The notes beneath the pieces are model-generated. The model ran no database searches, was not told where the DNA came from, and saw nothing but the letters and a program-made list of their open reading frames with translations. A stretch of 64,000 nt of DNA from Dryocola sp032000125 (GTDB lineage: Bacteria > Pseudomonadota > Gammaproteobacteria > Enterobacterales > Enterobacteriaceae): assembly GCA_032000125.1 (NCBI GenBank), contig DAMALH010000010.1, positions 47,487 through 111,486 on the forward strand, in the 5' to 3' direction. Position 1 is the first letter of the stretch; each line of letters opens with the position of its first letter. Positions 1 to 8,984 of the stretch are shown here, in pieces. A program made the position numbers and the translations under genes.

Positions 1-856
1 CGGCATTATTGTGACGCTGGCGGCGGCAGAGATGGCACAGATTATTCTTACCGGCGGCAGCAGCCTGATTGAGAAAATTTCGAAGTTTCTTATTTACAGT
101 AACAGCTATGTATTGAACTTTATTAGCTTTGGCGGAAGGCGCACTACCGCACTTTATTTTGAGCCAGCATTTTTCGCTCTGGCATTAATCTCAATTTGGC
201 TAAGCATTAAACAGTTTGGTATCAAAACGCCGAAAACTGATGGTATGATTCTTTTAGGCGTTATCCTGTCGGGGTCTTTCTCAGGGGTGATGACTATCAT
301 TCTGTTTTACTCCCTTGAATGGGCGTTCCAATACCTTAACAAAAGTGCCATAAAGAAGAAGTTGCCGCTGGCTATTATTTCTTTAGCAGTATTTTTAGTA
401 GGGTTAATATTTGCTTTCCCGTATATCGCCACGCGTCTTGGTGATTTAGGTACCGAAGGATCGTCATCTTATTATCGTATTATTGGCCCGCTGGCCATGG
501 TTGGATATTCTCTGACGAATATCGATGGCGTAGTACGTTTTGGTTCTTTATATGAATATGTCGCATCATTCGGAATCTTTAACGGTGCGGACGTCGGTAA
601 AACAGTAGACAATGGCCTGTATCTGCTGATTATTTATTTTTCCTGGTTTGCAGTGTTGTTGACGATTTGGTACATGGGAAAAATCGTTAAAATGATGCGC
701 ACGGCGTTTGGTAATAATGAAAATTTCCGCGTGCAGCTCTGGCTTTTTACACCAGTATCACTGTTTTTTACCGGTTCAATTTTTAGCCCGGAATATGCTT
801 TCTTGATTGTTTGTCCGTTTATTTTACGTAAGGCACTCAAGATAACGAACCGCTGA
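1..856 (+). CDS. wcaD: WcaD, colanic acid polymerase (5' truncated by window edge)
   Basis: The reading frame is open at the left edge, and about 285 residues remain of a protein that is about 405 residues in E. coli. This is the Wzy-like polymerase that joins colanic acid repeat units on the periplasmic side of the inner membrane. Several hydrophobic membrane segments are visible in the remaining part, and it is followed by wcaE exactly where E. coli has it. The name rests on position and resemblance to E. coli WcaD; polymerases are poorly conserved, so context carries much of the weight. The start codon lies outside the window. Confidence 0.85.
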   Translation, partial: GIIVTLAAAEMAQIILTGGSSLIEKISKFLIYSNSYVLNFISFGGRRTTALYFEPAFFALALISIWLSIKQFGIKTPKTDGMILLGVILSGSFSGVMTIILFYSLEWAFQYLNKSAIKKKLPLAIISLAVFLVGLIFAFPYIATRLGDLGTEGSSSYYRIIGPLAMVGYSLTNIDGVVRFGSLYEYVASFGIFNGADVGKTVDNGLYLLIIYFSWFAVLLTIWYMGKIVKMMRTAFGNNENFRVQLWLFTPVSLFFTGSIFSPEYAFLIVCPFILRKALKITNR

Positions 857-870
857 TGAGGCCCGCAATC

Positions 871-1623
871 ATGTTATTAAGTGTAATCACCGTTGCCTGG
901 AGAAACTTAGCCGGGGTGGAAAAGACCTGGCGGTCGCTGGCCCATCTGGCGCAGGCATCCGACATCGACTTTGAGTGGATTGTGGTTGACGGTAACTCGC
1001 AGGACGGCACGGCGGAATTTCTGCAAAACCTCAACGGGCAGTACAACTTACGCTTCGTTAGCGAGAAAGATAACGGCATCTATGATGCGATGAACAAAGG
1101 CATCGATATGGCCCGTGGCCGTTATGCCTTGTTTCTCAACTCCGGTGACATCTTCCATCAGGACATTGCGCAGGTTGCGCGCCAGCTCGCCGCGATGCCC
1201 GCCAAAGATAACGCTATGATCATCGGCGATGCGTTATTAGATTTCGGCGACGGAACGAAAATGCAGCGTCGCGCCAAGCCTGGCTGCTATATTTATCACA
1301 GCCTGCCTGCGAGCCATCAGGCGATATTTTTCCCGCTGGCAGGCCTGCGCAAACATTCCTACGATCTGCAATATAAAGTCTCTTCAGATTATGCGCTGGC
1401 GGCCAAATTGTACAAAAATGGCTACGCATTTAAGCGCGTCAAGGGGCTGGTATCCGAATTTTCTATGGGCGGCGTTTCCACGTCCAATAATATTGAATTG
1501 TGTCGCGATGCAAAAAACGTTCAGCGCAAAATATTAGGCGTGCCGGGTTTTATTGCTGAACTGTCATTCAAGCTTCGCCTGCGCACAACCGGTAAAGCAA
1601 AAGCGCTCTACAACAAAGCGTAA
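871..1623 (+). CDS. wcaE: WcaE, colanic acid family 2 glycosyltransferase
   Basis: This is a GT-A fold transferase that adds a sugar to the lipid-linked colanic acid unit in the cytoplasm. The N-terminus (MLLSVITVAWRN), an acidic stretch around WIVVDG and NSQDGT, and the NSGD motif are typical of family GT2. An upstream in-frame ATG at 856 overlaps the wcaD stop codon. I chose 871 because GAGG (858-861) sits nine bases before it and because E. coli WcaE begins at the matching Met. The length of 250 residues is close to the E. coli protein. It lies in the wca operon and is co-transcribed with wcaD and wcaF. Confidence 0.93.
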   Translation: MLLSVITVAWRNLAGVEKTWRSLAHLAQASDIDFEWIVVDGNSQDGTAEFLQNLNGQYNLRFVSEKDNGIYDAMNKGIDMARGRYALFLNSGDIFHQDIAQVARQLAAMPAKDNAMIIGDALLDFGDGTKMQRRAKPGCYIYHSLPASHQAIFFPLAGLRKHSYDLQYKVSSDYALAAKLYKNGYAFKRVKGLVSEFSMGGVSTSNNIELCRDAKNVQRKILGVPGFIAELSFKLRLRTTGKAKALYNKA

Positions 1624-1641
1624 TTGCCATAAGGAAATATT

Positions 1642-2181
1642 ATGCAGGAACTAAGCGGTTTCTCCGTGCCAAAAGGGTTTCGGGGCGCTAACGGTATTAA
1701 AGTTCAGCTTTGGTGGGCCGTGCAGTCGACATTATTTGCCTGGTCACCGCAGGTGTTGTACCGCTGGCGCGCATTTTTATTACGTTTATTCGGTGCAAAA
1801 ATTGGCAAGGGCGTAGTGATCCGTCCGTCAGTAAAAATTACTTACCCATGGAAATTAACGCTTGGCGATTATGCCTGGGTGGGGGATGACGCTGTTTTAT
1901 ACACCCTCGGCGATATCACCATCGGTAAAAATTCCGTGGTGTCACAAAAGTGTTATTTATGTACCGGTAGCCACGATTATATGAGTCAGCATTTTGATAT
2001 TACCGCCACGCCTGTGGTGATTGGCGAAAAATGCTGGCTGGCAACGGATGTTTTTGTTTCACCTGGCGTCACGATTGGCGATGGCACCGTCGTAGGTGCC
2101 CGCAGCAGCGTTTATAAATCATTACCGGCGAATGCCGTTTGCCGGGGTAACCCAGCAGTAAAAATACGCGATCGAGCGTAA
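1642..2181 (+). CDS. wcaF: WcaF, colanic acid acetyltransferase
   Basis: This is a 179-residue hexapeptide-repeat (left-handed beta helix) acetyltransferase that O-acetylates a sugar of the colanic acid unit using acetyl-CoA. Isoleucine-rich hexapeptide repeats run through the second half (ITIGKNSVV, VTIGDGTVVGARSSV), with the SHDY motif holding the presumed catalytic His. An AAGGAAAT ribosome site precedes the ATG. Length and position between wcaE and gmd match E. coli. Confidence 0.93.
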   Translation: MQELSGFSVPKGFRGANGIKVQLWWAVQSTLFAWSPQVLYRWRAFLLRLFGAKIGKGVVIRPSVKITYPWKLTLGDYAWVGDDAVLYTLGDITIGKNSVVSQKCYLCTGSHDYMSQHFDITATPVVIGEKCWLATDVFVSPGVTIGDGTVVGARSSVYKSLPANAVCRGNPAVKIRDRA

Positions 2182-2182
2182 G

Positions 2183-2203
2183 GCCTTTATTTGTAAATAA
2201 GGC
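2183..2203 (+). other. Hairpin between wcaF and gmd
   Basis: The arms GCCTTTATTT and AAATAAGGC can pair with one bulged T and a two-base loop just after the wcaF stop. No T run follows, so it is more likely an mRNA stability or processing hairpin than a terminator. Confidence 0.35.
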
Positions 2204-2235
2204 AATTAATTTCCTCTTCAATCACAGGACTTATT

Positions 2236-3357
2236 ATGACTAAAGTAGCTCTCATCACGGGTGTAACCGGACAAGACGGCTCCTATCTGGCAGAACTGCT
2301 GCTGGAAAAAGGTTACGAAGTACACGGCATTAAGCGTCGCGCTTCTTCTTTTAATACCGAACGCGTTGACCACATTTATCAGGACCCGCATGCCAGCAAT
2401 CCTAAATTCCATCTGCACTACGGCGATCTGACGGACAGCTCCAACCTGACCCGTATTCTTTCCGAAGTGCAGCCGGACGAAGTGTACAACCTGGGCGCGA
2501 TGAGCCACGTTGCGGTTTCTTTCGAATCCCCTGAATACACCGCTGATGTAGATGCTATGGGTACGCTGCGCCTGCTGGAAGCCATTCGCTTCCTGGGCCT
2601 TGAGAAGAAAACCCGCTTCTATCAGGCTTCCACTTCCGAGCTCTACGGCCTGGTGCAGGAGATCCCACAGAAAGAGACCACGCCTTTCTATCCTCGCTCC
2701 CCTTATGCCGTCGCCAAACTGTACGCCTACTGGATCACCGTAAACTACCGTGAATCCTATGGCATGTACGCCTGTAACGGCATTTTGTTCAACCACGAAT
2801 CCCCGCGCCGCGGCGAAACCTTCGTTACCCGTAAAATCACCCGTGCGATTGCCAACATCGCCCAGGGCCTGGAGAAGTGCCTGTATCTCGGCAACATGGA
2901 CTCCCTGCGCGACTGGGGCCATGCCAAAGACTACGTGAAAATGCAGTGGATGATGCTGCAGCAGGAAACGCCTGACGATTTCGTTATCGCAACCGGCGTG
3001 CAGTATTCCGTGCGTCAGTTCGTGGAAATGGCCGCGGCTCAGCTAGGCATCAAGCTGCGCTTTGAAGGCACCGGCGTTGACGAAAAAGGCATTGTGGTTT
3101 CCGTAACCGGTCACGATGCGCCGGGCGTGAAGCCGGGCGATGTGATTGTTTCCGTTGACCCGCGTTACTTCCGTCCTGCGGAAGTGGAAACCCTGCTGGG
3201 CGACCCAACCAAAGCGCACGAAAAACTGGGCTGGAAACCAGAAATCACGCTGCAGGAAATGGTCGGCGAGATGGTTGCTAAAGACCTGGAAGCGGCGAAG
3301 AAACACTCCCTGCTTAAGTCACACGGTTACGAGGTCGCCATCGCGCTGGAGTCCTGA
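2236..3357 (+). CDS. gmd: GDP-mannose 4,6-dehydratase
   Basis: This enzyme converts GDP-D-mannose to GDP-4-keto-6-deoxymannose, the first committed step to GDP-L-fucose for colanic acid. It is an extended short-chain dehydrogenase: the NADP-binding motif GVTGQDG lies at about residues 9-15, the active-site STSELYG at about 132-138, and YPRSPYAVAK supplies the YxxxK pair. The 373-residue length matches E. coli Gmd (373). It lies two bases before fcl, so the two are probably coupled translationally. Confidence 0.97.
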   Translation: MTKVALITGVTGQDGSYLAELLLEKGYEVHGIKRRASSFNTERVDHIYQDPHASNPKFHLHYGDLTDSSNLTRILSEVQPDEVYNLGAMSHVAVSFESPEYTADVDAMGTLRLLEAIRFLGLEKKTRFYQASTSELYGLVQEIPQKETTPFYPRSPYAVAKLYAYWITVNYRESYGMYACNGILFNHESPRRGETFVTRKITRAIANIAQGLEKCLYLGNMDSLRDWGHAKDYVKMQWMMLQQETPDDFVIATGVQYSVRQFVEMAAAQLGIKLRFEGTGVDEKGIVVSVTGHDAPGVKPGDVIVSVDPRYFRPAEVETLLGDPTKAHEKLGWKPEITLQEMVGEMVAKDLEAAKKHSLLKSHGYEVAIALES

Positions 3358-3359
3358 GC

Positions 3360-4325
3360 ATGAATAAAAAACGTATCTTTGTTGCCGGCCACCGCGGGAT
3401 GGTCGGTTCGGCCATCGTCCGCCAGCTTGAGCAACGTGATGACGTCGAACTCGTGCTGCGCGGTCGTGATGAGCTAAATCTGCTGGATGCTGCTGCGGTT
3501 AGCGCCTTCTTTGCCGGGGCGCGTATCGACCAGGTTTACCTGGCCGCCGCAAAAGTGGGGGGTATTGTGGCGAACAATACCTACCCGGCGGACTTCATCT
3601 ACGAGAACATGATGATTGAGAGCAACATCATTCACGCCGCGCATACGCACAACGTGAACAAGCTGCTGTTCCTCGGCTCATCCTGTATTTACCCGAAAAT
3701 GGCCAGCCAGCCGATTGCGGAAAGCGAGCTGTTGCAGGGCACGCTTGAAGCCACCAACGAGCCGTATGCGATTGCCAAAATCGCCGGGATCAAACTGTGC
3801 GAGTCCTACAACCGCCAGTTTGGTCGCGACTATCGCTCGGTGATGCCGACCAATCTGTACGGGCCGAACGACAACTTCCATCCGAGCAACTCTCACGTCA
3901 TTCCGGCTCTGCTGCGTCGCTTCCATGAAGCAACCGAGCAGAACGCGCCGGACGTGGTGGTGTGGGGCAGCGGCACGCCGATGCGCGAGTTCCTGCACGT
4001 GGATGACATGGCGGCAGCCAGCATTCACGTTATGGAACTGGACCGGGAAGTGTGGGCTGAAAACACCGAGCCGATGCTTTCGCACATCAACGTCGGCACC
4101 GGCGTGGACTGCACCATCCGCGAGCTGGCGCAGACCATCGCGAAGGTGACGGGCTATCGTGGTCGCGTGGTGTTCGATGCCACCAAACCGGACGGTACTC
4201 CGCGTAAGCTGCTGGATGTTACCCGTCTGCGCCGCCTTGGCTGGTATCACGAGATTGCCCTGGAGCCTGGCCTTGCCAGCACCTACCAGTGGTTCCTCGA
4301 AAATCAGTCCCGGTTCCGGGGGTAA
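3360..4325 (+). CDS. fcl: GDP-L-fucose synthase (epimerase/reductase)
   Basis: This is a bifunctional 3,5-epimerase and 4-reductase that turns the Gmd product into GDP-L-fucose with NADPH. The motif GHRGMVGSAIV near the N-terminus is the nucleotide fold, GSSCIYP holds the Ser/Cys active-site residues, and YAIAK is the YxxxK motif. It is 321 residues, as in E. coli WcaG. The stop is followed at once by gmm. It is also named wcaG. Confidence 0.97.
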   Translation: MNKKRIFVAGHRGMVGSAIVRQLEQRDDVELVLRGRDELNLLDAAAVSAFFAGARIDQVYLAAAKVGGIVANNTYPADFIYENMMIESNIIHAAHTHNVNKLLFLGSSCIYPKMASQPIAESELLQGTLEATNEPYAIAKIAGIKLCESYNRQFGRDYRSVMPTNLYGPNDNFHPSNSHVIPALLRRFHEATEQNAPDVVVWGSGTPMREFLHVDDMAAASIHVMELDREVWAENTEPMLSHINVGTGVDCTIRELAQTIAKVTGYRGRVVFDATKPDGTPRKLLDVTRLRRLGWYHEIALEPGLASTYQWFLENQSRFRG

Positions 4326-4327
4326 GC

Positions 4328-4807
4328 ATGTTTCTGAGTCAGGAAGATTTCGCAACCGTAGTCCGTGCTACGCCGCTAATCTCCATCGATCTCATCGTTG
4401 AAAACCTGGCAGGTGAATACCTGCTGGGCCTGCGGACCAATCGCCCGGCCCAGGGCTACTGGTTCGTGCCGGGCGGACGCGTGCAGAAAGATGAAACCCT
4501 GGCCGACGCTTTTGTCCGTTTAACCGGGGCAGAGCTGGGCCTGAGCTTTACGCTTGAAGAGGGTGAGTTTTATGGCGTATGGCAGCACTTCTATGACGAC
4601 AATTTCTCCGGGCAGGATTTCTCCACCCACTACATTGTGCTCGGCTTCCGTCTGCGGGTGGACGACAGGCAGCTCAGGCTGCCGACCGAACAGCACAACG
4701 ACTACTGCTGGCTGACGCCGGAAGCGTTACTGCGTCGCGATGATGTGCACGACAACAGCCGTGCCTACTTCATCAGCCAGGGCAAAGGAAAGGTACCTGG
4801 TTTATGA
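4328..4807 (+). CDS. gmm: GDP-mannose mannosyl hydrolase (Nudix)
   Basis: This is a Nudix-fold hydrolase that splits GDP-mannose or GDP-glucose to GDP and sugar, thought to balance GDP-sugar pools for colanic acid. The modified Nudix box starts GGRVQKDETL and lacks part of the classic glutamate pattern, as is typical for this family. The frame is open further upstream to 4289, but the Met at 4328 (MFLSQEDFATV) matches the E. coli start and gives 159 residues. Its TGA overlaps the ATG of wcaI by four bases. It is also named wcaH. Confidence 0.94.
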   Translation: MFLSQEDFATVVRATPLISIDLIVENLAGEYLLGLRTNRPAQGYWFVPGGRVQKDETLADAFVRLTGAELGLSFTLEEGEFYGVWQHFYDDNFSGQDFSTHYIVLGFRLRVDDRQLRLPTEQHNDYCWLTPEALLRRDDVHDNSRAYFISQGKGKVPGL

Positions 4808-6024
4808 AAATTCTGGTCTACGGCATTAACTACTCACCGGAGTTGACCGGTATCGGTAAATACACCGGGGAAATGGTGGAGTGGATGACCAGCCAGGGCC
4901 ACGAGGTGCGCGTTATCACCGCACCTCCTTACTATCCGGACTGGGAAGTACGCCCGGATTATTCGGCATGGGCTTATAAAAAAGAACAGGGTGCGGCGAC
5001 CGTCTGGCGCTGCCCGTTATACGTGCCGAAACAGCCTTCCACCTTAAAGCGCCTGATTCATCTTGGCAGCTTTGCGGTGAGCTCATTCTTTCCGCTGCTC
5101 GCGCAGCGCCGCTGGAAGCCGGACCGCATTATCGGCGTTGTGCCAACCCTGTTTTGCGTACCGGGCATGCGGCTGCTTGCAAAACTGAGCGGGGCGCGCA
5201 CGCTGCTGCATATTCAGGATTACGAAGTGGATGCGATGCTCGGTCTGGGCATGGCGGGTAAAGAAAAGGGCAAGGTTGCCCGCCTGGCAAGCCGCTTTGA
5301 GCGAAGCTGCCTGCATAACGTCGACAACGTTTCGACCATTTCTCGCTCCATGATGAACAAAGCAATCGAGAAGGGCGTTGACCCGAAGCGCGTGATCTTC
5401 TTCCCCAACTGGTCGGAAGTGGAGCGTTTCCGCGACGTCACCGAACAGGACGCGCAGGCATTACGTGAAAACCTGCAGCTGCCTGCGGATAAAAAAATCA
5501 TTCTCTATTCCGGCAACATCGGGGAAAAACAGGGGCTGGAGACGGTCATTGACGTCGCCGCGCGTTTTGCCGGGCAGCCATACCTGTTCGTGATTGTCGG
5601 CCAGGGCGGCGGGAAAGCGCGCCTGGAAAAACTGGCGGCGGAGAAGGGCCTGCACAACGTGGCGTTTTATCCGTTACAGCCTTACGACGCGCTGCCCGCG
5701 CTGTTGCGTCTTGCTGATTGCCATTTGGTTATCCAGCGTCGCGGCGCCGCGGACGCCGTATTGCCGTCCAAACTGACCAACATTCTTGCCGTTGGCGGCA
5801 ACGCGGTAATCACCGCCGAGCCGGAAACCGAGCTCGGCCAGCTTTGCGAGCAATATTCCGGCATCGCCGTGTGCGTGGAACCAGAATCTGCCGACGCGCT
5901 GGCCGCCGGGATTGAACGCTGCCTGCAGTTGCCTGTGCACAACACGGTGGCACGTGAATATGCCGAACGCACGCTCGAAAAAGAGAACGTGCTGGGTCAA
6001 TTTATTGCTGATATTCGGGGTTAA
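4804..6024 (+). CDS. wcaI: WcaI, colanic acid glycosyltransferase
   Basis: This is a 406-residue family 4 (GT-B) glycosyltransferase acting in the cytoplasm on the colanic acid lipid-linked unit. The N-terminal motif YGINYSPELTGIGKYTGEM and the C-terminal half with LYSGNIGEKQG and a late acidic patch (AEPETELG) are typical. The ATG overlaps the gmm stop (ATGA), indicating translational coupling, and the stop lies three bases before manC. Confidence 0.93.
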   Translation: MKILVYGINYSPELTGIGKYTGEMVEWMTSQGHEVRVITAPPYYPDWEVRPDYSAWAYKKEQGAATVWRCPLYVPKQPSTLKRLIHLGSFAVSSFFPLLAQRRWKPDRIIGVVPTLFCVPGMRLLAKLSGARTLLHIQDYEVDAMLGLGMAGKEKGKVARLASRFERSCLHNVDNVSTISRSMMNKAIEKGVDPKRVIFFPNWSEVERFRDVTEQDAQALRENLQLPADKKIILYSGNIGEKQGLETVIDVAARFAGQPYLFVIVGQGGGKARLEKLAAEKGLHNVAFYPLQPYDALPALLRLADCHLVIQRRGAADAVLPSKLTNILAVGGNAVITAEPETELGQLCEQYSGIAVCVEPESADALAAGIERCLQLPVHNTVAREYAERTLEKENVLGQFIADIRG

Positions 6025-6027
6025 ATC

Positions 6028-7464
6028 ATGAGTCATTCGCAGCTTTATCCGGTCATTATGGCTGGGGGAAACGGCAGCCGTTTATGGCCGCTCTCCCGCG
6101 TGCTTTACCCGAAACAGTTCCTCTGCCTGAAAGGGGATCTGACGATGTTACAAACTACCATCTGCCGCTTAAACGGCGTGCAGTGTGAAAGCCCGGTGGT
6201 AATTTGTAATGAAGAACACCGTTTTATCGTGGCAGAACAGCTTCGCCAGCTTAACAAGCTGACGGAAAATATCGTGCTGGAGCCTGCCGGACGCAACACC
6301 GCACCGGCCATCGCGCTGGCGGCCCTGGCGGCCATTCGCCATCAGCCGGATAGCGATCCGCTGATGCTGATCCTCGCCGCCGACCACGTGATTCAAAATG
6401 AAGAAGCTTTCCGCGACGCGGTGCGTAACGCGCTGCCGTATGCCGAAGCGGGCAAGCTGGTGACCTTTGGCATCGTGCCGGATCTGCCGGAAACGGGTTA
6501 CGGCTATATTCGCCGTGGGCAGCCAGAAACCGCTGGCGTGGACGCCCTGGCATTCAGCGTAGCGCAGTTTGTCGAGAAGCCAGATCTGGAAACCGCTCAG
6601 GCCTATGTGTCCTGCGGAGAATACTACTGGAACAGCGGCATGTTCCTGTTCCGGGCCGGACGCTACCTCGAAGAGCTGAAAAAATTCCGTCCGGATATTC
6701 TCGAGGCCTGCGAAAAAGCGATGGCCAACGTCGATCCGGATCTGGATTTTGTGCGCGTGGACGAGGCGGCATTCCTGGCCTGCCCGGACGAATCAATCGA
6801 CTACGCGGTGATGGAAAAAACCGCCGACGCGGTGGTCGTGCCGATGGACGCGGGCTGGAGCGACGTGGGCTCCTGGTCTTCCCTGTGGGAAATCAGCGCC
6901 AAGAGCCCGGAAGGGAACGTGCATCACGGCGATGTCATCAGCCATGAAACCGAAAACAGCTATATCTATGCGGAATCCGGCCTGGTGACCACGGTTGGCG
7001 TAAAAGATTTAGTTGTGGTGCAAACCAAAGACGCCGTGCTGATTGCCGATCGCGACCACGTGCAGAGCGTGAAAAAGGTGGTTGAGCAGATTAAGCACGA
7101 CGGCCGTCACGAGCACCACAATCACCGGGAAGTTTATCGCCCGTGGGGCAAATACGACTCCATTGATTCCGGCGAGCGTTACCAGGTGAAACGCATTACC
7201 GTCAAGCCGGGCGAAGGCCTCTCTCTACAGATGCACCACCATCGTGCCGAGCACTGGATTGTGGTGGCGGGCACCGCAAAAGTAACGCTTGGCGATGAGA
7301 TAAAGCTGCTGGGCGAAAACGAGTCTATCTACATTCCGCTGGGCGTGACGCACTGTCTGGAAAACCCCGGCAAAATCCCGCTCGACCTGATTGAAGTGCG
7401 GTCCGGCACTTATCTCGAAGAAGACGACATCGTTCGTTTTCAGGACCGTTACGGGCGCATTTAA
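6028..7464 (+). CDS. manC: Mannose-1-phosphate guanylyltransferase
   Basis: This enzyme makes GDP-mannose from mannose-1-phosphate and GTP. The nucleotidyltransferase signature MAGGNGSRLWPLSR lies at about residues 11-24 and YPKQFL follows at once. A C-terminal cupin of the type II mannose-6-phosphate isomerase family (KPGEGLSLQMHHHRAEHW) covers the last 120 residues. It is 478 residues, the same as E. coli CpsB. Together with manB it feeds gmd/fcl and directly supplies GDP-mannose. It is also named cpsB. Confidence 0.96.
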   Translation: MSHSQLYPVIMAGGNGSRLWPLSRVLYPKQFLCLKGDLTMLQTTICRLNGVQCESPVVICNEEHRFIVAEQLRQLNKLTENIVLEPAGRNTAPAIALAALAAIRHQPDSDPLMLILAADHVIQNEEAFRDAVRNALPYAEAGKLVTFGIVPDLPETGYGYIRRGQPETAGVDALAFSVAQFVEKPDLETAQAYVSCGEYYWNSGMFLFRAGRYLEELKKFRPDILEACEKAMANVDPDLDFVRVDEAAFLACPDESIDYAVMEKTADAVVVPMDAGWSDVGSWSSLWEISAKSPEGNVHHGDVISHETENSYIYAESGLVTTVGVKDLVVVQTKDAVLIADRDHVQSVKKVVEQIKHDGRHEHHNHREVYRPWGKYDSIDSGERYQVKRITVKPGEGLSLQMHHHRAEHWIVVAGTAKVTLGDEIKLLGENESIYIPLGVTHCLENPGKIPLDLIEVRSGTYLEEDDIVRFQDRYGRI

Positions 7465-7484
7465 CGCGTAAATATTCATTGTTC

Positions 7485-7522
7485 CCCGCAGCCTGGCCCT
7501 GCGGGTTGGGTAACTGTTGCCC
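7485..7522 (+). other. Two tandem hairpins between manC and manB
   Basis: The first hairpin is CCCGCAG (7485-7491) paired with CTGCGGG (7499-7505) over a seven-base loop. The second is GGGTAA (7508-7513) paired with TTGCCC (7517-7522) over three bases. The second ends directly against the manB ribosome site GAAGGAG (7523-7529). No T run follows, so they are probably mRNA processing or translation-tuning elements and not terminators. Confidence 0.5.
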
Positions 7523-7537
7523 GAAGGAGCGAAAACG

Positions 7538-8908
7538 ATGCAAAAATTAACCTGTTTTAAAGCCTACGACATTCGCGGCAGGCTGGGTGAAGAACTAAAT
7601 GAAGACATCGCCTGGCGTATTGGCCGCGCCTATGGCGAATACCTGAAGCCGAAAACTATCGTGCTGGGCGGCGACGTGCGCCTGACAAGCGAAGCCCTGA
7701 AGCTTGCGCTGGCGCGTGGCCTGCAGGATGCGGGCGTGGACGTGCTGGATATCGGCCTCTCCGGCACCGAAGAGATCTACTTCGCCACCTTCCACCTCGG
7801 CGTGGACGGCGGCATTGAAGTGACCGCAAGCCACAACCCGATGGACTACAACGGCATGAAGCTGGTGCGCCAGGGGGCTCGTCCTATCAGCGGCGATACC
7901 GGCCTGCGCGACGTGCAGCGTCTGGCGGAAGCGAACGACTTCCCGCCGGTAGACGAAGCAAAACGCGGCAGCTATAAGCAGATTTCCGTGGTTGAGGCCT
8001 ATATCGACCACCTGTTCTCCTACATCAACGTGAAGAACATTAAGCCGCTGAAGCTTGTGATTAACTCCGGTAACGGCGCGGCGGGTCCGATTGTCGACGC
8101 CATCGAAGCGCGCTTTAAGTCCCTGAACGTGCCGCTGACCTTTATCAAGGTGCATAACACCCCGGACGGCAACTTCCCGAACGGTATTCCTAACCCGCTG
8201 CTGCCGGAATGCCGTGACGACACCCGCAACGCGGTGATTGAGCACGGCGCGGACATGGGCATCGCGTTTGACGGCGATTTTGACCGCTGCTTCCTGTTCG
8301 ATGAGAAAGGGCAGTTTATTGAGGGCTACTACATCGTCGGCCTGCTGGCGGCGGCGTTCCTTGAAAAACAGCCCGGCGCGAAAATTATTCATGACCCGCG
8401 CCTTTCCTGGAACACGGTGGACATCGTTGAGCGCGCGGGCGGTAAGCCGGTGATGTCGAAAACCGGTCACGCGTTTATTAAAGAGCGGATGCGCGAAGAA
8501 GACGCCATCTACGGCGGTGAAATGAGCGCCCACCACTATTTCCGTGATTTTGCCTACTGCGACAGCGGGATGATCCCGTGGCTGCTGGTAACCGAACTGC
8601 TGTGCCTGAAAGACAAACGGCTTGGCGAACTGGTGTGCGACCGCATGGCGGCATGGCCGGCAAGCGGCGAAATCAACAGCAAACTTGCCGATCCTAAGGT
8701 CGCGATTGAACGCGTGCACCAGCACTTTGCGCCACACGCAGAGGAAATCGACAACACCGACGGCGTGAGCATGGCGTTCGGCGACTGGCGTTTCAACCTG
8801 CGCAGCTCTAACACCGAGCCGGTAGTACGTCTGAACGTGGAATCGCGCAGTAACGAACAGCTCATGCAGGCGCGAACGAAGGAAATTATGGCGCTGCTGA
8901 ATCAGTAA
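7538..8908 (+). CDS. manB: Phosphomannomutase
   Basis: This enzyme interconverts mannose-6-phosphate and mannose-1-phosphate for GDP-mannose supply. The phosphoserine loop TASHNPMDYNG, the metal-binding loop DGDFDRCF and the sugar-binding GGEMSAHH motif are all present. A TTG at 7517 is in frame, but the ATG at 7538 has GAAGGAG nine bases before it and gives the E. coli N-terminus (M-K-L-T-C-F type), 456 residues. It is also named cpsG. Confidence 0.96.
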   Translation: MQKLTCFKAYDIRGRLGEELNEDIAWRIGRAYGEYLKPKTIVLGGDVRLTSEALKLALARGLQDAGVDVLDIGLSGTEEIYFATFHLGVDGGIEVTASHNPMDYNGMKLVRQGARPISGDTGLRDVQRLAEANDFPPVDEAKRGSYKQISVVEAYIDHLFSYINVKNIKPLKLVINSGNGAAGPIVDAIEARFKSLNVPLTFIKVHNTPDGNFPNGIPNPLLPECRDDTRNAVIEHGADMGIAFDGDFDRCFLFDEKGQFIEGYYIVGLLAAAFLEKQPGAKIIHDPRLSWNTVDIVERAGGKPVMSKTGHAFIKERMREEDAIYGGEMSAHHYFRDFAYCDSGMIPWLLVTELLCLKDKRLGELVCDRMAAWPASGEINSKLADPKVAIERVHQHFAPHAEEIDNTDGVSMAFGDWRFNLRSSNTEPVVRLNVESRSNEQLMQARTKEIMALLNQ

Positions 8909-8915
8909 TCTGGTT

Positions 8916-8958
8916 CCCCCTCGCTCCGTGCTCTTCATCAGAAGAGGCGGGGGGAGGG
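8916..8958 (+). other. Nested hairpin between manB and wcaJ
   Basis: The inner stem CTCTTC (8931-8936) and GAAGAG (8941-8946) closes a four-base loop, and C-rich sequence on the left can pair with the G-rich run on the right. No clear T run follows. It could lower expression of the downstream genes relative to the GDP-sugar genes, but this is inference. Confidence 0.4.
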
Positions 8959-8984
8959 TGTGAAGATCTAATAAAGGTAAAACG

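Noticed and set aside
2218..2922. A 234-codon open frame on the minus strand across gmd
   Set aside because: It is antisense to the conserved gmd gene and has no motif; it is a shadow of codon bias.
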